A stretch of DNA of 28,837 nucleotides, from positions 1 to 28,837 of the forward strand of contig USPK01000017.1 in assembly GCA_900556465.1 (NCBI GenBank), written 5' to 3'. Under the pieces are notes generated by a model. That model made no database searches. It worked only from the letters and a program-made list of their open reading frames with translations, and had not been told where the DNA came from. Each line of letters opens with the position of its first letter. Positions within the stretch are counted from its first letter, which is position 1. The DNA is from an uncultured Prevotella sp. (GTDB taxonomy: Bacteria > Bacteroidota > Bacteroidia > Bacteroidales > Bacteroidaceae). Both the position numbers and the translations under genes were made by a program. This document shows, piece by piece, positions 1-7,743 of the stretch.

Positions 1-264
1 ATCCGCTTATGCAACTTATAATCAGGGATTTAATTTATAGAAGTCCCCTTAAGTAGGAACATACGGGCAAGCTCTCCCGCCTTGCCCTCTGCGGGGACGC
101 CGCGCCGCCAACAGGGATTGCGGCCAGGCGTCAGAGGCAAATTTAGCGAAAGCCCGGGAAAGGGCCAAGGGGAAACGCTACTTTTCCGCATTTCCCCGTC
201 GGCGGGCCTGCGGGGCGGCGGCCGGTAGCCACGGGCCCCGCAGGCCGGCGACGGAGCTATGGCC
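1..264. other. left-edge non-coding region
   Basis: No gene is supported here. The first 60 bases are AT-rich compared with the rest of the window. A small inverted repeat, GGGCAAG at 65-71 with CTTGCCC at 81-87, could be the end of a transcript entering from the left, but it has no T-tract. The right part holds the hairpin at 205-246 listed separately. Confidence 0.5.
205..246 (-). terminator. putative terminator hairpin after acyltransferase gene
   Basis: A perfect 12-bp inverted repeat (GGCCTGCGGGGC at 205-216, GCCCCGCAGGCC at 235-246, 18-base loop) lies just past the stop of the minus-strand acyltransferase. No uninterrupted T-tract follows on the minus strand, only a short AAAAG/TTTT-type stretch further out, so intrinsic termination is likely but not certain. 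Confidence 0.5.
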
Positions 265-1422
265 TCACGGCCGCCGCGGCAGGAAGCGGCGCGCCAGCCA
301 GCGGCGCACGGGCTCGTCGTAGAGCTTCAGCGCGGCATAGGCCAGGACGATGCAGCCGACATACACGCCGAGCGCCACGGGCCACACTTCGAGAAACGTG
401 TAGTGCGCTTCGCGGATGAGCCAGGCGTAGAAGAGGTACATCACGGGGTAGTGGACGGCATAGAGGGGGTAGGAAATGTCGCCGGAGAACTTGCAGACGG
501 CGCGCGAGCGGCGGTCCGTGGTCTGCCCGGAAGCGGCCAGCCACACCAGGAAGGGGAACACGACGAAGATGCAGCCGAACTCGAAAAGGCCGTTGTACGT
601 GACGACGGAGCGGCCCTCCAGATAGGGCACGCAGAAGAGGGCCAGCAGCACCGCGGAGCAGATCCAGAACGCGCCGCGTACCTTCACGGGCCGGAAGTGG
701 CGGGACAGGAACAAGCCCAACGTATAGGGGAACAACATGCGCAGCAGGCCGCCGAGGAAGTTTAGGCCGTCGAGCGTCCAGCCTACGCCAATCATGCCGT
801 AGCCTACGACGTCGAACAGCATGAACCAGGCCAGGCCCGCGCCGGAAAGCACCACGAGGGCCAGGAGCATACGGTTGCTGAGGCGGTGGATAAAGAGCGC
901 GTAGAGCAGGTTACCGATGTACTCAAAGAAGAGTGACCAGCTGGGCCCGTTCAACGGGAACATTTCGTTGTTGCCCCTGACGTCGTAGCCCGCGCCCGGC
1001 GCGGCGGGGACAAAGAACAAGGCGCAGAGAAGGGCGAGCATAATCATGGAGACCGCTACGTGCGTACCGTCCCAACGCTCGCAGCCCTGGAGCACGTAGC
1101 AGACTACGCCCAGCACGGCGCCCAATACAATCATGGGGTGCAGGCGGATGAGGCGGCGCTTGAAGAAGTTGCCCAGCGACATGGTGCGCCCCAGGCGGTC
1201 GTCGTAGGCGTAGCCGATGACGAAGCCGGAGAGGATGAAGAAAAAGTCGACCGCGAGGTAGCCGTGGTTGATTACGGTGATGGGCGTCCCGCCCGCGGCG
1301 AAGGAGAGGCCCTCGAAAATGTGATAGAACACCACGAGAAGGGCGGCCACGCCGCGCAGGCCGTCGAGCAGCTCGTAGTGGGGTTTGGAGTCCGCATAAG
1401 CGGCGGAAAAAGGTTTGGACAT
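265..1422 (-). CDS. acyltransferase family 3 (OafA/YrhL-like) membrane protein
   Basis: Predicted 385-residue integral membrane O-acyltransferase that would move an acyl group, often acetyl, onto a cell-surface glycan or other envelope molecule; the substrate is not evident. It shows the family's N-terminal DGLRG motif (residues 20-24), a candidate catalytic histidine in VVFYH (His34), the LAVDFFFILSGFVIG segment, and the RRLIRLHP motif (residues 89-96). Many hydrophobic helices follow, and GDISYPLYAVHYP lies near the C terminus. The frame is open to 1470, but ATG 1422 is preferred: a TAnnTTTG box at 1458-1465 puts the transcript start at about 1450, and the paralogue at 19144-20301 aligns from this point. 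It sits 85 bases downstream of a Crp/Fnr-like gene on the same strand and has its own promoter. Confidence 0.88.
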   Translation of the reverse strand: MSKPFSAAYADSKPHYELLDGLRGVAALLVVFYHIFEGLSFAAGGTPITVINHGYLAVDFFFILSGFVIGYAYDDRLGRTMSLGNFFKRRLIRLHPMIVLGAVLGVVCYVLQGCERWDGTHVAVSMIMLALLCALFFVPAAPGAGYDVRGNNEMFPLNGPSWSLFFEYIGNLLYALFIHRLSNRMLLALVVLSGAGLAWFMLFDVVGYGMIGVGWTLDGLNFLGGLLRMLFPYTLGLFLSRHFRPVKVRGAFWICSAVLLALFCVPYLEGRSVVTYNGLFEFGCIFVVFPFLVWLAASGQTTDRRSRAVCKFSGDISYPLYAVHYPVMYLFYAWLIREAHYTFLEVWPVALGVYVGCIVLAYAALKLYDEPVRRWLARRFLPRRP

Positions 1423-1457
1423 AGGGGTCTGGATTTTTGTTTTGCAATAATTTCCCG

Positions 1458-1465
1458 CAAAGTTA
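1458..1465 (-). promoter_or_regulatory. -7 box TAACTTTG for the acyltransferase gene
   Basis: On the minus strand the bases read TAACTTTG, an exact match to the Bacteroidota -7 element TAnnTTTG. It lies about 36 bases upstream of ATG 1422 in the AT-rich gap between two genes. No TTTG element was found at the usual -33 spacing. Confidence 0.6.
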
Positions 1466-1507
1466 TCCAACTTTGTCCTATAATTATTTGTCGCAGGTCA
1501 AATAAAC

Positions 1508-2071
1508 TCACCGCCGGGCCCGCAAACGGCTGAGCGTGGACAGCGTGATGCCCAGGTAGGAGGCGATGTAGCCCAGCTGCACGCGCCGCACAAGTTCGGG
1601 AAACTGCGCGCAGAACGAGGCGTAGCGCGCGGCGGCCGGGAGCGTGAGCCGCTCTTTGTGGGAACGGTGCAAGCGGCGGTATTCGTTCTGGTGGATGATG
1701 CGTCCCCAGTTGGCCAGTTCCAGATTGGTGCGGAACAGGCGGCGCAGGTCGTCGAGGCCGATGCGGTAGAGCTCGCACGGTTCGAGGGTCTCGACAAACT
1801 CCTCGCTGGGCTTGTCGTAGTAGAGTTCGTCCATGCTGAACACGATGTCGCCCTCGGTGGAGAAGGAGGTGGTCGTCTCCTCCCCGTCGACGAGCCAGTA
1901 GGAGCGGGTCAGTCCGCGCTCAATGAAGTAGGCCGCATGGGCGCGGCGGCCCTCTTCAATGAGGCGGTAGCGCTTGGGCACGGCGCAGGGCGACAGGCAT
2001 TCGCGCAACGCCCGGGCCGTTTCGGGCGAAAGGGGGACGAGGCGGTTTATCTTTTCAAAAATGTGTTTCAT
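1508..2071 (-). CDS. Crp/Fnr family transcriptional regulator
   Basis: 187-residue regulator of the Crp/Fnr superfamily. Residues about 1-115 fit a cyclic-nucleotide-binding-like jelly roll (for example RLIEEGRRAHAAYFIERG followed by the TSFSTEGDIVFSMDELY turn). Residues about 145-187 fit a short winged helix-turn-helix with VQLGYIASYLGITLSTLSR as the recognition region. The GE-R-AA phosphate-binding signature of true cAMP receptors and the Cys cluster of FNR are both absent, so the effector is unknown, as is usual for this short Bacteroidota subgroup. It lies directly upstream of the acyltransferase, which could be a target, but that gene has its own promoter. Confidence 0.87.
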   Translation of the reverse strand: MKHIFEKINRLVPLSPETARALRECLSPCAVPKRYRLIEEGRRAHAAYFIERGLTRSYWLVDGEETTTSFSTEGDIVFSMDELYYDKPSEEFVETLEPCELYRIGLDDLRRLFRTNLELANWGRIIHQNEYRRLHRSHKERLTLPAAARYASFCAQFPELVRRVQLGYIASYLGITLSTLSRLRARR

Positions 2072-2194
2072 ACCTTGCAGTCATCGGGGACCGGGGCGGC
2101 GGAGCGCCATGGCGGGAGGGAGCGCCGGCCGCCCCACTGGCGCCGGACCGCCTCCGTCCGCCCGTCGCGGGGACGCGCCGGGCCGCAGTTCGTG

Positions 2195-2202
2195 CAAACT
2201 TA
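2195..2202 (-). promoter_or_regulatory. candidate -7 box TAAGTTTG for the Crp/Fnr gene
   Basis: Reads TAAGTTTG on the minus strand, matching TAnnTTTG, in a small AT-rich island of an otherwise GC-rich gap. It would give a leader of about 115 bases before ATG 2071. No -33 element is visible. Confidence 0.4.
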
Positions 2203-2394
2203 CAAAACATTCCGGAAGCAGGCGGCCGCCCGGCGGGAGAAATCGCCACGCCGACGGACAGAAAGCCCGGACGGCGGCGCACCGGCCGCCGCATGGCACC
2301 CCGCCGGCGCGCCGCGGCCGCCACGGTCTGCGCGGGCGGGCGGCTACACCGGCAGGGACCGCGACCGGACCCGCGCGCCCCGCCGATACGGCAA

Positions 2395-2462
2395 ACAAAA
2401 ACTGGGCCTATCCCCGTCGGAACGGGGATAGGCCCAGTTTTTACGGGGCTAAGGCCCGTAGC
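2395..2462. repeat. dispersed 21-bp-period repeat, copy 1
   Basis: Three degenerate 21-base units made of the words CCTATCCCCGT, GGGATAGGCCCAG and CGGGGCTAAGGCCCG. Read in one plus frame it gives seven-residue steps TGPIPV / TGIGPV / TGLRPV, the same pattern as the copies at 10078-10144, 13378-13450 and 27996-28075. The first two units form the perfect hairpin used as the gldN terminator. Confidence 0.75.
2397..2442 (-). terminator. perfect 21-bp hairpin after gldN
   Basis: Arms 2397-2417 and 2422-2442 are exact reverse complements with a 4-base loop. Each arm starts or ends in a run of five A or T, so on either strand the stem closes into a T-tract. It lies 28 bases past the gldN stop and is the likely intrinsic terminator of the type IX secretion operon. 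It is also part of a dispersed repeat. Confidence 0.8.
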
Positions 2463-2469
2463 CGGCCCC

Positions 2470-3543
2470 TTAATGGCGCTGCCGACGAACGCTGTATGTG
2501 GCCGACCGCGAACTGCTGCTCGAGGAACGGTCGCGCTTCTTCTTCACCTCAGGTTCCTTCTTCTCGTCGGAGGAAGCGGACGACGTGGAAGTGCGCCGGC
2601 CCGTGGAGCGCCGCGACGTGCGGCGGCCGGACTTCTCCACGGCGGCCAGGCTGTCGGCAGCGGCCTCGTCGGCTCCGGCCTCGGCCAGGGCGGCCGAGTC
2701 GCGGCCCCAGACGTGGTCCTCAAAGTCGGCAATCTGCTGCTCAATGCGGTTGCGCTCCTTCACCAAGGCGGAGTCGGTCGTGAACTCATTGACAAGGATG
2801 CGGTCCTGTAGGTTCGTGGTTTTGTAGATATCGCCCTCGTACACGCCAAGTGTGAAGAAGTCGTCGGCCGACATGGTCGCGGCGTTGTTCAAGTTACTCC
2901 CCATCAACATGAGCTTGCTCAGGTAGGGCGCCACGTCGTCGTAGCGCACCCAGAACATGGGGTTTTGCGTGTCGGCGCCGCCAAATTCGTCGCCGCGCCG
3001 GAGGACGGGGCACAGGGCCGTGACCTGCTTGCGGAAGGAGGCGGTGTGCTGGTCGTAGTAGACGCTCTCTTTGATGAAGAACGCTTTCACTTCCTCCGAA
3101 GGCAGGTCGGCGTCGTTCACGCGCATCTTGCCGTCCTTCGTCTCATAGAAGATTTGATAGCGGTCCATTATGTCCTTGCCCTTCACCCGGTTGCTTTCGG
3201 AAAAATCCTCGTTGCCGTCGAGCTTGTAGTCGTAGGCCTTGACCGCGCCGCGCAGGACGAGTTTGAAGAGATAGGTGAAGAGGTTCACGCGGTCGCCTTG
3301 CGGTACGGTGGGATAGTAGAGCACGGCGTTGGCGTCGCGGGTCAGGTCGAGCGTGCGATAGACGTCGCGCCGCCAGGCCGCATCGTCGGGCATGGACTGA
3401 GCGGTGGGGAAGTCACGATAGGCCGAGGCCGTCCGCACAGCCTCCTGCTGCTGTTGCTGCTCCGCGGCGCGGCGGCGAGCGGGCGGCTGCGCCACGGCGG
3501 CAACCGTTGTCAGGCAGAGACAAATCAAGATGAAGCGTTTCAT
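2470..3543 (-). CDS. gldN: type IX secretion / gliding protein GldN (PorN)
   Basis: 357-residue periplasmic protein, last gene of the porP-gldKLMN operon. GldN/PorN pairs with the lipoprotein GldK to form the ring under the outer membrane through which the GldLM motor drives type IX secretion. The N terminus is a signal peptide (MKRFILICLCLTTVAAVAQ), and the core (WRRDVYRTLDLTRDANAVLYYP; YQIFYETKDGKMRVND) is typical of the family. The last ~60 residues are a Ser/Arg/Lys-rich tail (SGRRTSRRSTGRRTSTSS and a run of Ser), probably disordered. ATG 3543 is chosen because an A-rich stretch precedes it, as is common in this phylum; ATG 3561, six codons earlier, is also possible. The gap to gldM is 64 bases. 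Confidence 0.93.
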   Translation of the reverse strand: MKRFILICLCLTTVAAVAQPPARRRAAEQQQQQEAVRTASAYRDFPTAQSMPDDAAWRRDVYRTLDLTRDANAVLYYPTVPQGDRVNLFTYLFKLVLRGAVKAYDYKLDGNEDFSESNRVKGKDIMDRYQIFYETKDGKMRVNDADLPSEEVKAFFIKESVYYDQHTASFRKQVTALCPVLRRGDEFGGADTQNPMFWVRYDDVAPYLSKLMLMGSNLNNAATMSADDFFTLGVYEGDIYKTTNLQDRILVNEFTTDSALVKERNRIEQQIADFEDHVWGRDSAALAEAGADEAAADSLAAVEKSGRRTSRRSTGRRTSTSSASSDEKKEPEVKKKRDRSSSSSSRSATYSVRRQRH

Positions 3544-3607
3544 TGCTGTTGTTTTTTTCATTGTTGGACTGTGAACGGACACCGGGTCCGCGACCTGCCG
3601 CCGGCCA

Positions 3608-5161
3608 TCAGTTGACGATGATCTCGACGGACTGGGGCAGGGTGCGTTCGATGCCGTCGGGACCGACGGCGCGTACCCGCGAGATGTAGAAGCGCTGGCC
3701 GCGACGCAACGAGCGCATCAGGTCGCGCTGCGTCTCCGTGAAGTCGGCGCCGGCCGATACTTCGGGACGCGCGTTGCCCATGCGGTCGAAGAAGACGGTC
3801 TCGAAACCGAGCACGCGGAACGTGATGTCGAGCAAGCCGTCGTCGATGGCGGCGCCGATGCCCTTGGCCCCAAGCAGCGTGCCCTTGGCCAGGCGGCCGC
3901 CCTTGAAGCGGTCGGTCCCCACGGATATGTATGCGGTCGGGTCGGGCAGTTTGCGTACCTTGAAACTGAAGGCGCCCATCGTCTGGCTGCGGCCGTTCAC
4001 CTCGCCCGTTACGGTAAAGGTGACGTCCTGCCCTACGGTGGCGGGCCGGGCTACGTATTTGCCGTTGCCCGACGCGGTCAGCGTCCCGCCGGACATGGCC
4101 AGGTGAATCTTGTTGGAGGGAATGCCCGACGCCGATACGCTGATGGGATTGTCGAAGCCAGCGTAGAGCACGTTCATCAGGTCGGCCGCCACGGTGGCGC
4201 CGGTCGGTGGCGCGATGACGTTGTAGCGTTGCGCGAACTGGCGGCGGATGATTTCGCCTGAAGCATTGGGCATCTGGATATAGCCGGAGAAGCTGTACTC
4301 GCCCGGGCCGCCTACGCTGAAGCTGTAGCTGCCGTTGGCGGCAATGCGGCGGCCGTTCACGTAAATCTCGGGGCGCTGCGTCGTGTCCACGGCGGCCATG
4401 ACGATGCGCGAGCGGAAGGTTTCGCCGGGATAGAGCGTCGTGGCTTCGGGCAGTACGTAGGCGTTGAGCTCGTTTACGCGGATGTCCTTCAGGTCTATGT
4501 TGGCCACGAGGCCGCGCAGCACTTCGCCTTCGGCCGTACGGACGTCGCTCTGCAGCTTGGTCAGCATGGTGATGGCGGCTATGGACGGCATCGACTCGAA
4601 CATGTACTCGGGCCAGTTCTTGCCGATGTTGTCAGCCGTGCGCGGCACCTCGGTGCTCAGGTTCGAGGCGATGATGGCGCGCTGCCTGGGGTCGGAGACA
4701 TGGGTCAGGATGCGCTCGCGAAAGCTGTTGACGCTGTTGAACAGCTCCTTACCCTTGCCGCGAACGGGTGCCAGCATGATGTGACCCGCTGCCTCGAGGT
4801 CTTCCTTGTTACTCAGGTCGTCGGGATTGCCATCGGCGCCGTCGGCCTCGCGGGCAATGGCCCAGCGCAGCTCCTCGGCGAAGTTATAAAGGGAATCGGA
4901 CATGCGTTTCACCGCCATAGCGCGGTCGTACCAGGGCTTCACCTTGGTGGGATTGGCCTTCAGCTGCTCGGCCAGATCGGCATAGGCCGCCTCGTTCTCC
5001 TTAATCACGTTGTCCGTGGAACGATTCAGGCTGGCGCCGACCAAGTCGAAGCCTTTGAGAACCTCATTCGACACGTTGAGCGCAAGCATTGCCAGCAAGA
5101 CGATGTACATGAGATTAATCATCTTCTGACGGGGCGAAACGGGTCTCTTTTTGATTACCAT
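3608..5161 (-). CDS. gldM: type IX secretion motor protein GldM (PorM)
   Basis: 517-residue inner-membrane protein with one N-terminal transmembrane helix (IVLLAMLALNVSNEVLKGF, about residues 17-35) and a long periplasmic part that reaches toward GldK/GldN. With GldL it forms the proton-motive-force-driven rotary motor of type IX secretion and gliding. The sequence begins MVIKKRPVSPRQKMIN, the family's conserved cytoplasmic start; periplasmic residues about 205-510 are rich in beta strands, matching the stacked D2-D4 domains. The frame extends 15 codons upstream, but those residues do not look like GldM and would overlap the end of gldL, so ATG 5161 is preferred, leaving a 28-base gap to gldL. 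Confidence 0.95.
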   Translation of the reverse strand: MVIKKRPVSPRQKMINLMYIVLLAMLALNVSNEVLKGFDLVGASLNRSTDNVIKENEAAYADLAEQLKANPTKVKPWYDRAMAVKRMSDSLYNFAEELRWAIAREADGADGNPDDLSNKEDLEAAGHIMLAPVRGKGKELFNSVNSFRERILTHVSDPRQRAIIASNLSTEVPRTADNIGKNWPEYMFESMPSIAAITMLTKLQSDVRTAEGEVLRGLVANIDLKDIRVNELNAYVLPEATTLYPGETFRSRIVMAAVDTTQRPEIYVNGRRIAANGSYSFSVGGPGEYSFSGYIQMPNASGEIIRRQFAQRYNVIAPPTGATVAADLMNVLYAGFDNPISVSASGIPSNKIHLAMSGGTLTASGNGKYVARPATVGQDVTFTVTGEVNGRSQTMGAFSFKVRKLPDPTAYISVGTDRFKGGRLAKGTLLGAKGIGAAIDDGLLDITFRVLGFETVFFDRMGNARPEVSAGADFTETQRDLMRSLRRGQRFYISRVRAVGPDGIERTLPQSVEIIVN

Positions 5162-5189
5162 TACTCTGAGAGATTGTCTAAATGTTCCG

Positions 5190-6143
5190 TTACTGGGCGT
5201 TGCCACCGGTCGTAGTCTCGGCGGCGGCGCTGCCTCGCATGTTGACGGTGAGGGCCTGGATCATGCGGCCGTAGACCGTGTTGAGCTCGGCGATCTGGCG
5301 GGCCAGTCGCTGCGTCTGCTCGTTGATTTGGTCGATGGTGCCGACCTGCAGGCTGATGCCCTTGAGGTGTAGCTCGTAGACCTTGTTGATTCCGGTGAGC
5401 GTGCGGTTGAGGTTCTCCATCTCCTCGCTGTCGCGCGCCAGGCGGGCACTCTGTTCGTCGACCTTCGAGAGGGTTTCGGCCAGGGCCTGCATCTTTTCGA
5501 TGTAGGTCTGTGTGGCGGCCTCCATCTCGGGGGAGAGGACGGCCTGGGCGCGGTGGAGCAACTCGTCGTTGGCGGCCCGGATGATGGCGGCCAGTTGCTG
5601 CGCGTCGACGTCTACGCCGGCGGCCGCAGCAGCGTTTCCAGCGGCCGCGACGGTCGGGGACACGCCCTGGGGCGCCGCTGCGCCTGCCGCTGCCGACGCG
5701 GACGGCACCGCCGCGCCGCCGCCGGCTATGATCACCGTGGCGCCGCCTGCCGCCGGGGCCGCAGGGCCCTGCGCCGCAGCTACGGCCGGGGCCGCTTCGC
5801 CGTCGGCCGGAACCGATTCGGCCTCGTCGCCCTCCTCCTCGTCGTCGCTCAGCCCCAGGCGGGCGGCAATCTCTTCGTCCGTCTCGTAGTCGGGCGGCAG
5901 CTCCTTGCCGACCTCGCTCTTGTCGAACGGGCGGTCGAAGGCCGAAAGGAAGAACACGACGACCTCCGTGCCCATGCCGAGGAACAGCATCAAGTTACCG
6001 CCGGGAAGGTGCGTCAGCTTGAAGAGCGCACCCAGTATGACGATGGACGCGCCCCAACTGTAGGCGTAGTTCAGGAAAGTCTGCCCGGGCACGCTGTCCA
6101 TCCAGTGTTGCAGCCGGACTACGAGATTTATTTTCTTTGGCAT
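5190..6143 (-). CDS. gldL: type IX secretion motor protein GldL (PorL) with alanine-rich linker
   Basis: 317-residue inner-membrane partner of GldM. Two transmembrane helices lie at about residues 24-43 (YAYSWGASIVILGALFKL) and 50-68 (GNLMLFLGMGTEVVVFFLS), each with the expected family features including a buried acidic residue (Glu60). The cytoplasmic part starts with FDRPFDKSEVGKELPPDYE, followed by an acidic patch (about residues 99-112) and a 60-residue Ala/Gly/Pro-rich linker (about 117-176). A helical, coiled-coil-like C-terminal domain (about 180-305) follows. The core is standard; the long Ala-rich linker is an expansion of a region that is normally variable. It lies between gldK (49-base gap) and gldM (28-base gap). 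Confidence 0.94.
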   Translation of the reverse strand: MPKKINLVVRLQHWMDSVPGQTFLNYAYSWGASIVILGALFKLTHLPGGNLMLFLGMGTEVVVFFLSAFDRPFDKSEVGKELPPDYETDEEIAARLGLSDDEEEGDEAESVPADGEAAPAVAAAQGPAAPAAGGATVIIAGGGAAVPSASAAAGAAAPQGVSPTVAAAGNAAAAAGVDVDAQQLAAIIRAANDELLHRAQAVLSPEMEAATQTYIEKMQALAETLSKVDEQSARLARDSEEMENLNRTLTGINKVYELHLKGISLQVGTIDQINEQTQRLARQIAELNTVYGRMIQALTVNMRGSAAAETTTGGNAQ

Positions 6144-6192
6144 AATCGTCTGTAGACTAAAGGTTACGGTTCAATGTGGACTAAGGCCAGCC

Positions 6193-7680
6193 TCAACGCT
6201 TCTGCTTGCCGGAGGCGCTGCCGCTGGTGGTCGTCGCCTTGGAACGGACGCAGCGGAAGCCGATGTAGGAACGGGGCTGGTTCTGATACTCCCACGTGCG
6301 CCAGGCCGAACGGATGTAGGAAAGCGGATCCTTCCACGAGCCGCCGCGCACGCTTTTGCGTTTCAGGACGTAGGGGTCCTCGAGCGCGGCGTTATAGCTG
6401 AGCTCGGGGTTCAGGTCCGCCATGGCGGCGACGCCAGCTTCCGTATAGACCGTGCTGGTCCACTCGGCCACGTTGCCTGCCATGTCGTACAGGCCGTTAG
6501 AGTTGGCGCCATAGATGCCTACCTTCGAGGTAATCAGGTTACCGTCGTCCGTGTAGTTGCCCTCGTCCGGTTTGAAGTTGGCGTAGAAGCAGCCCTTCTC
6601 GTTCTTCATCTCTTCGCCCTGCCAGGGGTAGGGATTTCCCTCCTTGCCTCGGGCGGCGTACTCCCACTCTATCTCGGTCGGGAGGCGGTAGCGCTGGATG
6701 TAGCGGGCCTGCGGGCCGAGGCTGCGCAGCAGGTAGTTCGTCCGCCAGGCGCAGAAGGCCTCGGCCTGCTCCCAGGTGACGCCCACGACGGGATAGTCGT
6801 TGTAGGCCGGCGAAGTGAAGTAGAGCCGCATGTACGACTCGTTGTTCGCATTGGGAAAGTCGTTCACCCAGCAGGTCGTGTCGGGATAGACGCGGACAAT
6901 ATACGTGTTGAGGAAATCGTAAAGGCTGGAAAGCGGACGCTCTATGGTCTGGCGCACTATCTCGCCGTTCTCGTCGATGTAGGCCGTGTCCTTGGAAATC
7001 ATCACTACTTCGTCGGGATTCACCTCACGGTCCGTGTTCAGGTTGCGTTCACGCGGGTCGAGGCGGTACTTGCGCAGAGCCGCCTTCTCGTAGTCGAAGA
7101 TTTCGTAGCGGTAGATGAGCTGCTTCGTGTCGAGCATCAGCGTCCCGTCGATGGGGTGGCGCTTGTAGACGCTCATGATGGCGCGCTCCTGGTCCTCGTC
7201 CGGCTTGCGCCAGGGTATGGGTTTCGACCAGTTCAGGTGGGGCGTGACGGGCTCGCCGTAGCGGTCTTCCTCTATCTTGTACGTCTCGTCGCCGCCATAG
7301 GACGGGTCGGCCAGGCGCTCACGGATGATGGAGTCGCGCACCCACTCCACGAACTGACGGTACATGGAGTTCGTCACCTCAGTCTCGTCCATCCAGAAAC
7401 CGTCCACGGAGATGTCCTTCTCGGGCGTCACCGTGCCCCACAGCGAATCGTTCTCGCCGACGCCCACCTTAAGGTAGCCGCGCTTCACTTCTACCATGCC
7501 GTAAGGGACCGGTTCGTTGAAAGCCACGCCCCGCTGTCCCGTCACCTCGCCGCCACTCGACATGGCGCGGCCGCCGCCGAAGCAGGCCGTCAGCGACAGG
7601 CAGGCCACGCAGGCCACGGCAGCTGCCGCCAGCCCGCGCCATCCCGTCGCAGCGGGTCCCGTATGTCTTGTCTGTTTCAT
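6193..7680 (-). CDS. gldK: type IX secretion / gliding lipoprotein GldK (PorK)
   Basis: 495-residue outer-membrane-facing lipoprotein. A signal peptide ends in the lipobox LTAC, so Cys33 would be lipidated. The rest is a formylglycine-generating-enzyme (sulfatase-modifying factor) fold used structurally: VDGFWMDETEVTNSMYRQF near the start, VVGVTWEQAEAFCAWR in the middle, then LPTEIEWEYAARG, GLYDMAGNVAEWT and SVRGGSWKD. The RSYIGFRCVR motif ends the domain. In the family this fold is not known to act as an enzyme; GldK joins GldN in the periplasmic ring. It follows porP by 63 bases with no promoter seen between them, so it is probably on the porP transcript. Confidence 0.95.
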   Translation of the reverse strand: MKQTRHTGPAATGWRGLAAAAVACVACLSLTACFGGGRAMSSGGEVTGQRGVAFNEPVPYGMVEVKRGYLKVGVGENDSLWGTVTPEKDISVDGFWMDETEVTNSMYRQFVEWVRDSIIRERLADPSYGGDETYKIEEDRYGEPVTPHLNWSKPIPWRKPDEDQERAIMSVYKRHPIDGTLMLDTKQLIYRYEIFDYEKAALRKYRLDPRERNLNTDREVNPDEVVMISKDTAYIDENGEIVRQTIERPLSSLYDFLNTYIVRVYPDTTCWVNDFPNANNESYMRLYFTSPAYNDYPVVGVTWEQAEAFCAWRTNYLLRSLGPQARYIQRYRLPTEIEWEYAARGKEGNPYPWQGEEMKNEKGCFYANFKPDEGNYTDDGNLITSKVGIYGANSNGLYDMAGNVAEWTSTVYTEAGVAAMADLNPELSYNAALEDPYVLKRKSVRGGSWKDPLSYIRSAWRTWEYQNQPRSYIGFRCVRSKATTTSGSASGKQKR

Positions 7681-7743
7681 TGCTGAATGTTATATATATA
7701 ATAAGGTGTAGTTGTCTCACGCCCTGTGGTGGCGTCGCGCCGC

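Larger units (their letters stand above)
2072..2469. other. 398-base GC-rich intergenic region
   Basis: Between the start of the Crp/Fnr gene and the end of gldN. It holds a candidate minus-strand promoter at 2195-2202 and the dispersed 21-bp-period repeat at 2395-2462, whose first part is a perfect hairpin. The remaining bases are GC-rich; open frames there have no family features and look like composition artefacts. Confidence 0.6.

Noticed and set aside
2..40. Possible C-terminal tail of a gene entering from the left (plus strand, stop at 38-40)
   Set aside because: Only 12 codons, and they are AT-rich, unlike the strong GC-ending codon use of every real gene here.
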